Shown here: piece after piece, positions 1-8,161 of the stretch | Layout of the letters: every line of letters begins with the position of its first letter | Position numbering within the stretch: the stretch's first letter is position 1 | DNA from: VXRN01 sp963664365 | Lineage (GTDB): Bacteria > Chloroflexota > Dehalococcoidia > Lucifugimonadales > UBA1123 | DNA length: 64,000 nucleotides | Reading direction: 5' to 3' | Assembly: GCA_963664365.1 (NCBI GenBank) | Contig: OY761144.1 | Span: 2,418,001-2,482,000 of the forward strand | Made by a program: the position numbers and the translations under genes | Notes under the pieces: model-generated | Database searches by the model: none | Told to the model about the DNA's origin: nothing | What the model saw: only the letters and a program-made list of their open reading frames with translations

Positions 1-1446
1 TCCCTCGTTGCGGTAGAGGAAGTTGTCTCGCTCGACCTCGGACGTGAGGAAGAAGTCAAGGTCGCCGTCTCGGTCGAAGTCGAATACAACCGCCGCTGGG
101 TGATAGTTCAGCAGGCCCTGCCCTTCGGACAGCGCCCAGGGCGCGATGTTCGTAAAGGGCATTATGCCGTCCACAGGCTCGCTGGCTATGACGCCGGGTG
201 TGGGGCCACTTTGCAACTCAGTCGCGGCAGGTCGCTCGGCGACCTGCGAGTCACTCGATAAGCCGGCTATGGGCGTCGGACGCATACTTGGCAGGGGCGC
301 CTCGAAGCGCGTACCTGTCGAAGCGGCCACAGTGTCGGTTGCCAATCCGCCCCCACCGAATAGCGGATGTATCACCAGAACGGCCAGGCCGCCGACAATC
401 CCAAGCGTCCACGTCGCCGTGACAAGCGTGGCCACCGCCCTTCTCGGCAGGATCTTGGCCAGACCCCAGAATGTTACGGGACCGCCCGCCGCGGCGGTGA
501 ACAGCAGGGTCGCCGCAGGGCCGACCCCCATTCCGACCAGCAGAAGCGCCGCCACCAGCGGAATCTCGAACAGCAGCGGCACGTTGATCAGGATTCCAAG
601 GGTCGCCGCCACCGCTATTCCCGTCAGGTTGTCTCCCAAGAATCTGGAAACCGTATCCGGGCTGACCCACTGAAGCGCAAGCGCGCTGGCGAATCCGGCC
701 AGCACCATCACCGGTCCGAGCTTGATCAGATAGCCCAGGCTTGCTCTCAGCCAGTCTCGGAGTCCTTCCCCGATGGCCGTCTTCCATGTTGTCCCGACGC
801 GGGCCTCAGGATCGATGTCCACGTGGAGGCCCATAGTCCTCCCGCCGCGCGCTCCGACAACCGCCGCGACCAGCGGGCCTAGCAGCAACGCGCCCACAAG
901 GCTGACCGCGATCCGAGCGCCGCCGATCATCGGCGAGAATACCATCGCCACCATGATGATCGCGGGCAGATTCAGCGTAGAAGAGCCTTGAACAATCGCG
1001 ACCGTCGTCTCGATGCTCGATCCCCTTCCCCGAAACGCGGCTGATATAGGGACAATGCACGCCGAGCATAGGTTCATCGCAGGCCCGACTATCAGGCCCT
1101 TGAGAGAGCCGCGCAGCCCCTGGCCCGACAGCGCTCTGCCGTGGCCGCTCGGAAATAGGAACGCCTCCGTAACACCGGCGACTAGGAAAGCGAACGTCAT
1201 ACCCAGAGCGACGAGCCTGAGATAGGTAACCGACGTTTCCCACCACCGCGTGAGCAATGGGGTGTCAGGGCGCGTCTCCACGCAGAATCCCTGGAAGCAC
1301 TGCTCCTCGGTCGCGGTCGCTTCGGCAAGGTCGGCCCGTACCGTGTCCAGCTTTGGGATACGGTTGAATATCAGGAACAGCGTCAGAAGCACGACCAGCA
1401 GGCAGACGCCCACCGCGCGCTTCTTGCTGAGAGCAGATTCGAACAT
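1..1446 (-). CDS. UPF0718/ArsP-like permease fused to FG-GAP (VCBS/ASPIC-like) repeat protein, 3' end outside window
   Basis: I translated the reverse strand from an ATG at 1446 and the frame stays open for 482 codons to the window edge, so the C-terminus is missing. Residues 1-30 form a membrane anchor. Residues about 70-365 hold several hydrophobic segments with the permease signature SACIVPI (128-134) followed by RGRGSS, resembling the UPF0718/ArsP permease family. A Pro/Ser/Thr/Ala-rich linker (about 365-430) follows. Residues 451-482 then match the start of an FG-GAP/VCBS repeat with the calcium-type motif DFDRDGDLD (456-464) and an LYRN ending, as in ASPIC/UnbV-type proteins. The fusion is seen directly in one frame. 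That the propeller is extracytoplasmic, and what is transported, is inference. Confidence 0.72.
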   Translation of the reverse strand, partial: MFESALSKKRAVGVCLLVVLLTLFLIFNRIPKLDTVRADLAEATATEEQCFQGFCVETRPDTPLLTRWWETSVTYLRLVALGMTFAFLVAGVTEAFLFPSGHGRALSGQGLRGSLKGLIVGPAMNLCSACIVPISAAFRGRGSSIETTVAIVQGSSTLNLPAIIMVAMVFSPMIGGARIAVSLVGALLLGPLVAAVVGARGGRTMGLHVDIDPEARVGTTWKTAIGEGLRDWLRASLGYLIKLGPVMVLAGFASALALQWVSPDTVSRFLGDNLTGIAVAATLGILINVPLLFEIPLVAALLLVGMGVGPAATLLFTAAAGGPVTFWGLAKILPRRAVATLVTATWTLGIVGGLAVLVIHPLFGGGGLATDTVAASTGTRFEAPLPSMRPTPIAGLSSDSQVAERPAATELQSGPTPGVIASEPVDGIMPFTNIAPWALSEGQGLLNYHPAAVVFDFDRDGDLDFFLTSEVERDNFLYRNEG

Positions 1447-1563
1447 GGTTCCGATGTTGTCACTTCCTGTAACGCGAGTTTACATGCACGCGGACTCACT
1501 TTCAAACACTGACCGAGGCATGATAACCGAAAAACCCCGGCCACGGCCCCCGCGCCGTCCTGC

Positions 1564-1569
1564 TATAAT
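1564..1569 (+). promoter_or_regulatory. -10 box (TATAAT) ahead of the Uma2 gene
   Basis: A perfect TATAAT lies 27 bases before the ATG at 1596, with AGGAGG between them. No good -35 is visible in the GC-rich DNA upstream. The same TATAAT-CC-type context recurs before several other genes in this window. Confidence 0.45.
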
Positions 1570-1595
1570 CCATTCACCCAATCAGGAGGGCAACC

Positions 1596-2132
1596 ATGGT
1601 CACCGCAGCCAAGCTCACCTACCAAGACTACCTGAACGCCCCCGGAGACGAGCGCTACGAGCTTCTGGATGGAGAGTTGATTTTGGTCGCATCACCTAAC
1701 GAAAACCATCAGACCGCAAGCATAGCGTTGTCGTCGCGGATGTACTCGTTCGCAAAAGAGAATGACCTGGGCCGTGTCTTCCACGCGCCCTACGACGTCC
1801 TTTTCTCCGACTCCAACGTAGCGCAGCCCGATATCATGTTCATCTCCAAAGAGCGCGATCACATCAGGACGCCCGCCAACGTCCAGGGCGCGCCCGACTT
1901 CATCGTCGAAATCCTCTCCCCCTCATCCGCCCGCCACGACTGGGGATACAAGCGAGACCTCTACGCCAAGCACGAAGTCAAAGAGTACTGGATCATCGAC
2001 CCCGCCAACCGGCTTGTATATGTCATGCTCCTCAAGAACGGCATCCTCGATCTCCAGGCCACACACGGCGAAGGCGACACCGTGACCTCAACCACCCTCG
2101 AAGGCTTCAGCGTCGAAGTGAACGACCTGTGA
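1596..2132 (+). CDS. Uma2-family PD-(D/E)XK nuclease-like protein (DUF820)
   Basis: A 178-residue protein with the Uma2/DUF820 pattern in order: YELLDGELI near residue 26, QPDIMF near 87, DFIVEILSPSS near 107 with the Asp and Glu expected of the PD-(D/E)XK core, and LYAKHEVKEYWIID near 130. The start is an ATG with AGGAGG seven bases upstream. The family is expanded in cyanobacteria and Chloroflexota and is thought to be a restriction-type nuclease fold, but its cellular job is unknown. The gene stands alone between the permease fusion (divergent) and the DUF1800 gene, with no partner methylase or toxin-antitoxin gene beside it. Confidence 0.88.
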   Translation: MVTAAKLTYQDYLNAPGDERYELLDGELILVASPNENHQTASIALSSRMYSFAKENDLGRVFHAPYDVLFSDSNVAQPDIMFISKERDHIRTPANVQGAPDFIVEILSPSSARHDWGYKRDLYAKHEVKEYWIIDPANRLVYVMLLKNGILDLQATHGEGDTVTSTTLEGFSVEVNDL

Positions 2133-2282
2133 CTCCGGCGCGCCGTCTAGCGCCCTTCGTAGAAAACTCAAAACCAAAAACTAAAAACTATTCACTCTGC
2201 CTTGAATCCTCCAAGCGGCAGTAGTATAGTTTCGGGAAGCGTAATTTCTGAATCATCAGACACTAGCGCTCAGGAGGATGTT

Positions 2283-3674
2283 ATGCCCAGCAGCGACCTC
2301 GCCCTCATGGCCCACCTGCTCAGGAGGGCCGGTTTCGGAGCCACGAGGGAGGAGCTAGAGACCTATGCCGCGAAGGGTTACGAGGAGACCGTGGAAGACC
2401 TCGTAAACCCCGAGCGCAGCCCGCCGTTCGACGACGACATCATGTCGCGCTACTACGGCGGAGAGCAGTTCACCCTGTGGGCCGCCCAGTGGATATACCG
2501 GATGGTCGCCTCCAAGCGCCCGCTCGTAGAGAAGATGGCCCTCTTCTGGCACCACGTCTTCGCTACCGGTTACAGCAAGGTGGAGCACGTCCCGTCCATC
2601 ACCGGACAGGCCGAGATGTTCCGCAAGTACGGCCTCTCCGACTTCAGGACGCTGCTGGTCGAGTTGTCCAAGGATCCGGCCATGATCTTCTGGCTCGACA
2701 ATAACGAGAACAAGAACGGCGAACCCAACGAGAACTACGGACGCGAGCTTTTGGAGCTATTCTCGATGGGCGTCGGAAACTACACTGAAGACGACATCAA
2801 GAACGCCTCGCGGGCCTTCACGGGATGGACTTTCATCCAGCCGATGTCAGTCTATCCGCAGGGCAACTTCACCTCCGAGTTCGTCTTCAAGCCCGAAGAG
2901 CACGACTACGGCGAAAAGACATTCCTCGGCCATACCGGCAACTTCGACGGCGAGGACATCATTGACATAATCGTCGAGCAGGAGGCCACCGCAAGATTTA
3001 TTTCGAGGCACCTGTACAACTTCTTCGTCGCGGACGAGCCGCAGGTGCCCGCCTGGTCGGTGGACCCTCCACAAGACCCCGACGCGATCGACCACCTCGT
3101 CAAGACATACTTCGAGTCCAACGGCGACATGCGCTCCATCATGCGCGCGCTGTTCAACTCCGACTACTTCAAGAACGCCGCCTTCAGGAAGGTCAAGAGC
3201 CCGACGGAGTTGGTAGCGGGCGTCCTGAAGCTTGGCGGAACGTTCACCTTCCCCATACCGGGAATAGTGCAGTACCACGACGCGGCCAGGCTGATGGGCC
3301 AGGAACTTCTGAACCCGCCGACGGTCGAGGGCTGGCACACGGGCAAGGAGTGGATCGACGGCGGCACGCTGAATGAGCGCGTCAACTTCGCCGTCGAGCA
3401 CGTCGGCGACCCCGGCAAGCCCGGAGTCCAGGCCATCATCCAAAGGCTCGGCGGCGACTCTTCACAGTTGTCTCCTGAGGAGTTCGCGGATAGCTGCCTC
3501 GACCTCGTCGGCCCACTCGACGTGGGCGACGAGACCAGGGAAACCCTGATCGCGTACGCAGAGTCCGGCGGCACGCTGGACATGAGCACTGCTGAAAAGC
3601 GCGAGGAGAGCATCCCGCGCATTACCCACATGCTCCAAATGATCGTTTCCAGCAAAGAGTTCCAGTTCGCCTAA
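2283..3674 (+). CDS. DUF1800 family protein
   Basis: This 463-residue protein shows the DUF1800 landmarks: HLLRRAGFGAT near the N-terminus, GRELLELFSMGVG followed by a TGW motif in the middle, and NPPTVEGWHTG in the C-terminal third. I chose the ATG at 2283 rather than upstream in-frame codons because AGGAGG sits five bases before it and the family start (an 'LxxHLLRRAGFG' segment) follows within a dozen residues. No signal peptide is visible. DUF1800 genes almost always precede a DUF1501 gene, as here (12 bases apart), so the two probably act together. The biochemical role is not established. Confidence 0.9.
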   Translation: MPSSDLALMAHLLRRAGFGATREELETYAAKGYEETVEDLVNPERSPPFDDDIMSRYYGGEQFTLWAAQWIYRMVASKRPLVEKMALFWHHVFATGYSKVEHVPSITGQAEMFRKYGLSDFRTLLVELSKDPAMIFWLDNNENKNGEPNENYGRELLELFSMGVGNYTEDDIKNASRAFTGWTFIQPMSVYPQGNFTSEFVFKPEEHDYGEKTFLGHTGNFDGEDIIDIIVEQEATARFISRHLYNFFVADEPQVPAWSVDPPQDPDAIDHLVKTYFESNGDMRSIMRALFNSDYFKNAAFRKVKSPTELVAGVLKLGGTFTFPIPGIVQYHDAARLMGQELLNPPTVEGWHTGKEWIDGGTLNERVNFAVEHVGDPGKPGVQAIIQRLGGDSSQLSPEEFADSCLDLVGPLDVGDETRETLIAYAESGGTLDMSTAEKREESIPRITHMLQMIVSSKEFQFA

Positions 3675-3686
3675 GGAGTCTCGAAT

Positions 3687-4820
3687 ATGACCAAAAACGG
3701 CAAATCCCCGGTTCTCGTGGTCGTCCAGCTTAGCGGCGGCAACGACTTCCTCAACACGCTGGTGCCATACACCAGCGAGCACTACTACGACGCCAGGCCG
3801 ACAGTCGTCATCCCCCAGGACGAAGTCCTGCCGATCAACGACGAGCTCGCCTTCAACCCCAACATGGCCCCACTCAAGGAAGTTTATGAAGACGGCAAGA
3901 TGGCGATCGTGCAGGGTATCGGGTACGCCAACTCCAGCCGTTCGCACTTCAGGGCGATGGACATCTGGCACACCTGCGAACCCGTAAAGGTGGGCACGGA
4001 GGGCTGGCTCGGACGCACCATCCGAGAACTCGATCCCAACAAGGAGAACGTCCTGACCGCCGTGAACATCGGCAGAGGACTGCCCCGAGCTCTCGTCGCT
4101 CCCGGAGTTCCCGTCGCCTCGGTCGGCGACCTCGACAACGTCGGACTCATGACCAGCATCCAGGAGTCCGAGCGGCGCGATATAGCTCTCGACATGTTCA
4201 AGAAGATGTACGCCCCCGCAATCGGGACCGGCCCGGTCATGGAGTACCTCTCTCAGACCGGCTCCGACGTCCACACCGGCGCGGACATCCTCAAGCAGGC
4301 CCCCGCGATCTACCAGTCGGACGTCGAATACGCCGACAACCCGATAGCCAAGAGCCTCAAGGATGTCGCCCGCGTCCACCTGGCCGATTTCGGAACGCGC
4401 ATCTTCTACACAAATCACGGCGGTTACGACCACCACGCAAACGAAAAGCTGAGCCACCCGGGCCTACTGAAAGACCTGTCCGGCGCGATAGCCGACTTCT
4501 TCCAGGACCTGCGCGACCACGACGCGGCTGAAGAGGTGACGATGCTCGTCTTCACCGAGTTCGGGCGCCGGATGCGCGACAACGGCAGCGGCACAGACCA
4601 CGGCTCCGGCGGCGGCGCGTTCATCATCGGCGAGAGCGTGGACGGCGGACTCTACGGCGAGTACCCGTCCGTCGATCCTTCGGACTGGCTCTACGGCGAA
4701 GACCTCGACTGGAACGTGGACTACCGAGGCGTGTACTCCACGGTTCTCGAACAGTGGATGGAAGTTGACCCCGTTCCCATAGTGGACGGCCAGTTCGAGC
4801 AGATCAACCCATTCAAATAG
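3687..4820 (+). CDS. DUF1501 family protein (sulfatase/phosphatase-like fold)
   Basis: A 377-residue protein beginning VLVVVQLSGGNDFLNTLVP, followed by GYANSSRSHFRAMDIW near residue 80 and FTEFGRRMRDNGSGTDHGSG near residue 285. These are the hallmark segments of DUF1501, a family related to the alkaline-phosphatase/sulfatase superfamily whose Asp and His residues would bind metal. Many homologues carry a Tat signal; none is visible here. It follows the DUF1800 gene after 12 bases with an AAGGAG site, and precedes the NHL-repeat gene, suggesting a three-gene unit. Substrate unknown. Confidence 0.9.
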   Translation: MTKNGKSPVLVVVQLSGGNDFLNTLVPYTSEHYYDARPTVVIPQDEVLPINDELAFNPNMAPLKEVYEDGKMAIVQGIGYANSSRSHFRAMDIWHTCEPVKVGTEGWLGRTIRELDPNKENVLTAVNIGRGLPRALVAPGVPVASVGDLDNVGLMTSIQESERRDIALDMFKKMYAPAIGTGPVMEYLSQTGSDVHTGADILKQAPAIYQSDVEYADNPIAKSLKDVARVHLADFGTRIFYTNHGGYDHHANEKLSHPGLLKDLSGAIADFFQDLRDHDAAEEVTMLVFTEFGRRMRDNGSGTDHGSGGGAFIIGESVDGGLYGEYPSVDPSDWLYGEDLDWNVDYRGVYSTVLEQWMEVDPVPIVDGQFEQINPFK

Positions 4821-4831
4821 CGCAAAGATAT

Positions 4832-4869
4832 CCCCTCTCCCTTGAGGGAGAGGGATAGGGTGAGGGTGA
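4832..4869. repeat. Dispersed palindromic repeat (CCCTCTCCC/GGGAGAGGG family)
   Basis: A 38-base element: an inverted repeat CCTCTCCCTTGAGGGAGAGG followed by a tail TAGGGTGAGGGTGA. The same unit recurs at 60667-60704, 51528-51564 and, in partial or interrupted form, at 13113-13135 and 51461-51640. Here it sits between the DUF1501 and NHL genes just before the ribosome site of the latter. Confidence 0.8.
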
Positions 4870-4895
4870 ATCCTTCACACACCGGAGGTTCCCCG

Positions 4896-5921
4896 ATGGG
4901 CCGACCGTACGGACTTCTCAGGGCCGGGTACCCGTTCCTCAAGACCCTGGGCATGAGGCGGATTACCAACTACCCCAACGACGTCGCAATCGGCGACGAA
5001 GGCCGGATCTACATCCTGTGCCGCAGTGAAGGACAGGCGGAAATCAGGGTCTGGTCGTTCGACGACGCCGAGCGGCTGACCGACGACCTCATCGGCATCG
5101 GCGGCTACGGCTCGGACGAAGGCAAGTTCACCTGGCCCGTCAACATAATCCTCGATTCAGAGGAGAACGTTTACGTCTCCGACGAGGCCATACACCGCAT
5201 CTCGGCGTTCAACAAAGACGGCGAATTCATCGTATGCTGGGGCGAGGAGGGAAGCGCCGAAGGCCAACTCTCCGGGCCGGCCGGAATCGCCTTCGACGCC
5301 GACGAAAACCTATACGTCGCCGACGCCCTCAACCACCGCGTTCAGAAGTTCACCAAAGACGGCGAGTTCATAACGGGCTGGGGCAACCACGGCGACGGAC
5401 CCGGCCAGTTCGACATGCCCTGGGGCATTGCCGTCGATGAACTTGGCGACGTTTACGTCGTCGATTGGCGAAACGACAGGGTCCAGAAGTTCACCGCCGA
5501 TGGCGAGTTCGTCTTCCAAATCGGCTCTTCAGGCACAGGCGAGGACCAGTTCAACAGGCCGTCCGGCGTCGCAGTCGATAAGCACGGCGACATCTACGTC
5601 GCGGACACCGGCAACAACAGGGTGCTGCTGTTCAACGAGCATGGCAAGTACGTCCAGAGGTTCCTCGGAGACGCCACGCTCTCCAGGGTCGCCCGCGACT
5701 ACATGCTGACAAACGCCTATCCCAACCGCCTGCGCGACATGGCAGTCCTGGAAAGGGAGAAGTACTTCCACTCACCTCGGTCCGTCAGGATCGACGACGG
5801 CCTGATGTACGTCGCCGACTATGGCCGGTACCGCGTCCAGGTCTATAAGAACGAGGCCATCCCCCTAAACGATCAGCAGATAGCGGCTCCAATGAGGTCG
5901 CCGAGCCTTTCGACCGTCTAG
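4896..5921 (+). CDS. NHL-repeat beta-propeller protein
   Basis: The 341-residue product is built of about six NHL-type blades with recurring phrases such as GPAGIAFDADENLYVADA, NHRVQKFTKDGEF and NNRVLLFNEHGKYV, consistent with a six-bladed propeller. The chosen ATG has GGAGG seven bases upstream; an earlier in-frame TTG lies inside the palindromic repeat and is unlikely. No signal peptide is visible. It probably shares a transcript with the DUF1800/DUF1501 pair, although a dispersed repeat separates it from them. NHL propellers bind protein, RNA or other ligands, so a scaffold role is inferred only. Confidence 0.85.
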   Translation: MGRPYGLLRAGYPFLKTLGMRRITNYPNDVAIGDEGRIYILCRSEGQAEIRVWSFDDAERLTDDLIGIGGYGSDEGKFTWPVNIILDSEENVYVSDEAIHRISAFNKDGEFIVCWGEEGSAEGQLSGPAGIAFDADENLYVADALNHRVQKFTKDGEFITGWGNHGDGPGQFDMPWGIAVDELGDVYVVDWRNDRVQKFTADGEFVFQIGSSGTGEDQFNRPSGVAVDKHGDIYVADTGNNRVLLFNEHGKYVQRFLGDATLSRVARDYMLTNAYPNRLRDMAVLEREKYFHSPRSVRIDDGLMYVADYGRYRVQVYKNEAIPLNDQQIAAPMRSPSLSTV

Positions 5922-5928
5922 TTTCGCG

Positions 5929-6717
5929 CTACTCGCCGTTGATTGCCTTCCAGAGGTCCTCGCCGTTCGACTTCCACCAGCCGTGCAGGATCATTATGTC
6001 CGTCCCGATCGAGAAGTGGCGGACGCCCATGTCCAGGTATCTCCGCGCGTCGTCCGGTGACTGGATCTCCGCCCGGGCGTGAACCCCTGCCGCGATGGCA
6101 TCCTTGAATACCTTGTCGTGCGCCGCCATGACCTCCGGATCGTTGCGCTGGCCCGGCTTCCCGATGCTCACCGAGAAGTCCGACCCGCCCCACTGCACCA
6201 TGTCGAGTCCGGGCAGTTCCAGAATCTCGTCAAGCTCGTCAACCGCGCCCTTCTTCTCGATCATCACGGCGACCACGGTATCTTGCAGAGCCTTGACGTA
6301 AGCGGCCGACCCGCCGTAGCCCATGTAGCTATGGCGGCGTGTCGCGACGCCGTACCAACCTTTGTCTTGCGGCGTGTCCGGCTTGATCGTCAGGATCTGC
6401 TCGCGCACGTCGTCGGCAGAGCGGGCGTCGGTGAACAGCACGCTTCCGAATCCTGAGCCGACGGCGCGCTGGGCGAGATAGGCCTGGTGGCTCTGATCCA
6501 CCTTGATCATCATGCCCATGTCGAACAGTTCAGCCGCCCGCGCCATGTTGTCGAGGTCGTGAAGATCGGACGGACCGTACTCGGCCACGAACTCGACGTA
6601 GTCATAGACGCCGGCATGACCGGCGGCCTCGATTACCGACGGCCACGTCGAGTGGATGTGAGTGCTGACAGTCGGCTCACCTGATTCCAGCTTTTGTCGA
6701 AGTACGTTCGGTTTCAT
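5929..6717 (-). CDS. HpcH/HpaI aldolase / citrate lyase family protein
   Basis: This 262-residue protein fits the class II pyruvate-dependent aldolase family that cleaves or forms 2-keto-4-hydroxy acids. Visible landmarks are the acidic EFVAEYGP segment near residue 42, the FTDARSADD segment near 95, VMIEKKGA with the metal-ligand Glu near 154, and WGGSDFSVSIG near 178 with the second acidic ligand. The ATG has GGAGGA six bases upstream. It converges on the NHL gene (7-base gap) and is divergent from the DUF1801 gene. No pathway partners adjoin it, so the substrate is open. Confidence 0.85.
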   Translation of the reverse strand: MKPNVLRQKLESGEPTVSTHIHSTWPSVIEAAGHAGVYDYVEFVAEYGPSDLHDLDNMARAAELFDMGMMIKVDQSHQAYLAQRAVGSGFGSVLFTDARSADDVREQILTIKPDTPQDKGWYGVATRRHSYMGYGGSAAYVKALQDTVVAVMIEKKGAVDELDEILELPGLDMVQWGGSDFSVSIGKPGQRNDPEVMAAHDKVFKDAIAAGVHARAEIQSPDDARRYLDMGVRHFSIGTDIMILHGWWKSNGEDLWKAINGE

Positions 6718-6806
6718 TTGATTCCTCCGTTGCTTGCTTTAGGTCTGCCGCATAGGATATACCATAATTCGTCTAAGGTCTAAGGGTAAGTCGGGGGTTT
6801 GAGTTC

Positions 6807-7226
6807 ATGGCTGAGAACAAGACGCAGAAGACGGGCGCGAGCGTCGAAGAGTTTCTGGCGTCCGTCGAGAACAAGCGGCGGCAAGAGGACGGCCTCACAT
6901 TGCTGGATATGATGAGGGAGATCACGGGACTTGAGCCTGAGATGTGGGGGCCGAGCATCATCGGCTTCGGGGACTATCACTACAAGTACGAATCGGGCAG
7001 AGAGGGCGATATGTGCCTGATCGGCTTCTCTCCGAGGAAGCAGAGCCTCTCGCTGTACGTCATGGCCGGATCCGAGCGTTTTGACGACCTGCTTGCCAAG
7101 CTCGGAAAACACCGCAAGGGCGTGTCGTGCCTATACATCAACAAGCTGGCGGACGTGGACATGAATGTTCTGCGCGAGTTGGTGCGGGAGTCATTCGAGC
7201 AGGCGAAGGTCAACGCGCAGCGCTGA
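6807..7226 (+). CDS. DUF1801 domain protein
   Basis: A 139-residue protein with the DUF1801 pattern: an N-terminal helix (SVEEFLASVENKRRQED), a central EMWGPSIIGFGDYHYKYESG segment and an ISPRK-like FSPRKQSLSLYVM strand, ending in helices around LYINKLADVDMNVLREL. The family belongs to the YdhG/frataxin-like fold group and is of uncertain function. The start is an in-frame ATG; the 89-base gap to the divergent aldolase gene holds an AT-rich TATACCATAATTC stretch that could be its promoter. Confidence 0.85.
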   Translation: MAENKTQKTGASVEEFLASVENKRRQEDGLTLLDMMREITGLEPEMWGPSIIGFGDYHYKYESGREGDMCLIGFSPRKQSLSLYVMAGSERFDDLLAKLGKHRKGVSCLYINKLADVDMNVLRELVRESFEQAKVNAQR

Positions 7227-7242
7227 CCGCCATTGTCCAGAA

Positions 7243-8145
7243 TCAGTTGCCCGCGCCGCGGAGCCTGGGGTCGAGGAGGTCCCTGAGGGCGTCGCCGAAC
7301 ATGTTGATGCCATAGACGACGAGGGTCAGGGCAAGACCAGGCCAGAGAGCCAGCCATGGCGCCACCTCCATGTGCTGACGCCCTTCCCTGCTGAGCATAC
7401 CTCCCCAGCTGGCGACATCCGGGGGAAGACCAAAACCGAGGAAGCTCAGGGAAGCTTCGGCCATGATTACGCCGCCAATGGTCACGGTGAATATGACGAT
7501 CATGGGCGCCATGATGTTGGGCAGTACGTGGCGGAGTATGGTTCTTAGGGGAGGACTGCCAATTGCCTTCGCCGCCAGAAAATAGTCATTCTCTTTAATG
7601 CCGATGACGGCGCTTCGCGATATTCTCGAACCGCCGATGCCGCCACTAATGCCCAGGACGAGTATTGTCTGCAGCTGCCCCTGGCCGACCAGCGACATCA
7701 CCGTGATCAGAATCAGCAGCCCCGGGAAGGCCATCCAGGCGTCGACAAACCGCTGGACCACTACGTCGAGCTTGCCGACGAAGAACCCGGTAGTAGCGCC
7801 TATCAGCAGCGCTACCACCATGTTGACACTGGTTGCCGACAGGCCGATGATGACCGAAACGCGCGCCCCGTAGATGATTCGGCTCAGCATGTCTCGCCCC
7901 AGCTGGTCGGTACCAAGCAGGTATTTCCACGACGGCCCGGTCAGCCTGTCATACATGTGTGGCTCTTTCATCGGGTAAGGAGCCAAGACGTCGGCGAAGA
8001 TACCGCAGAAGAGCAGCAGCAGCACGATGATTCCGCCAAATGTGCCCAGCGGCTTCTCCCTGACAAGCCTCGAGAGGAAGTCAATTAGTCGGGAGCGTCG
8101 TTTTTGCTCGTCCAGTCCGACAGTTACATCGGTTCCGTCAATCAT
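7243..8145 (-). CDS. Peptide/nickel-type ABC transporter permease C, copy 1
   Basis: A 300-residue DppC/OppC-type membrane protein: an N-terminal cytoplasmic segment, one transmembrane helix, then about five helices with the ABC permease loop (EAA-like ...AAKAIGSPPLRTILRHVLPN) and a C-terminal LRDLLDPRLRG. I start at ATG 8145, preceded by AAGGAAAG, rather than at 8208, which would overlap permease B. It is the last gene of the operon binding protein - permease B - permease C. The second copy at 13176-14078 differs at only a handful of residues. No ATPase gene for this transporter is present in the window. Confidence 0.92.
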   Translation of the reverse strand: MIDGTDVTVGLDEQKRRSRLIDFLSRLVREKPLGTFGGIIVLLLLFCGIFADVLAPYPMKEPHMYDRLTGPSWKYLLGTDQLGRDMLSRIIYGARVSVIIGLSATSVNMVVALLIGATTGFFVGKLDVVVQRFVDAWMAFPGLLILITVMSLVGQGQLQTILVLGISGGIGGSRISRSAVIGIKENDYFLAAKAIGSPPLRTILRHVLPNIMAPMIVIFTVTIGGVIMAEASLSFLGFGLPPDVASWGGMLSREGRQHMEVAPWLALWPGLALTLVVYGINMFGDALRDLLDPRLRGAGN

Positions 8146-8161
8146 TCTTATTACACTTTCC

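Noticed and set aside
2847..4457. Long minus-strand frames (2847-3443, 3462-4457) opposite DUF1800/DUF1501
   Set aside because: GC-rich antisense shadows with no motifs; the plus-strand genes are clear family members.
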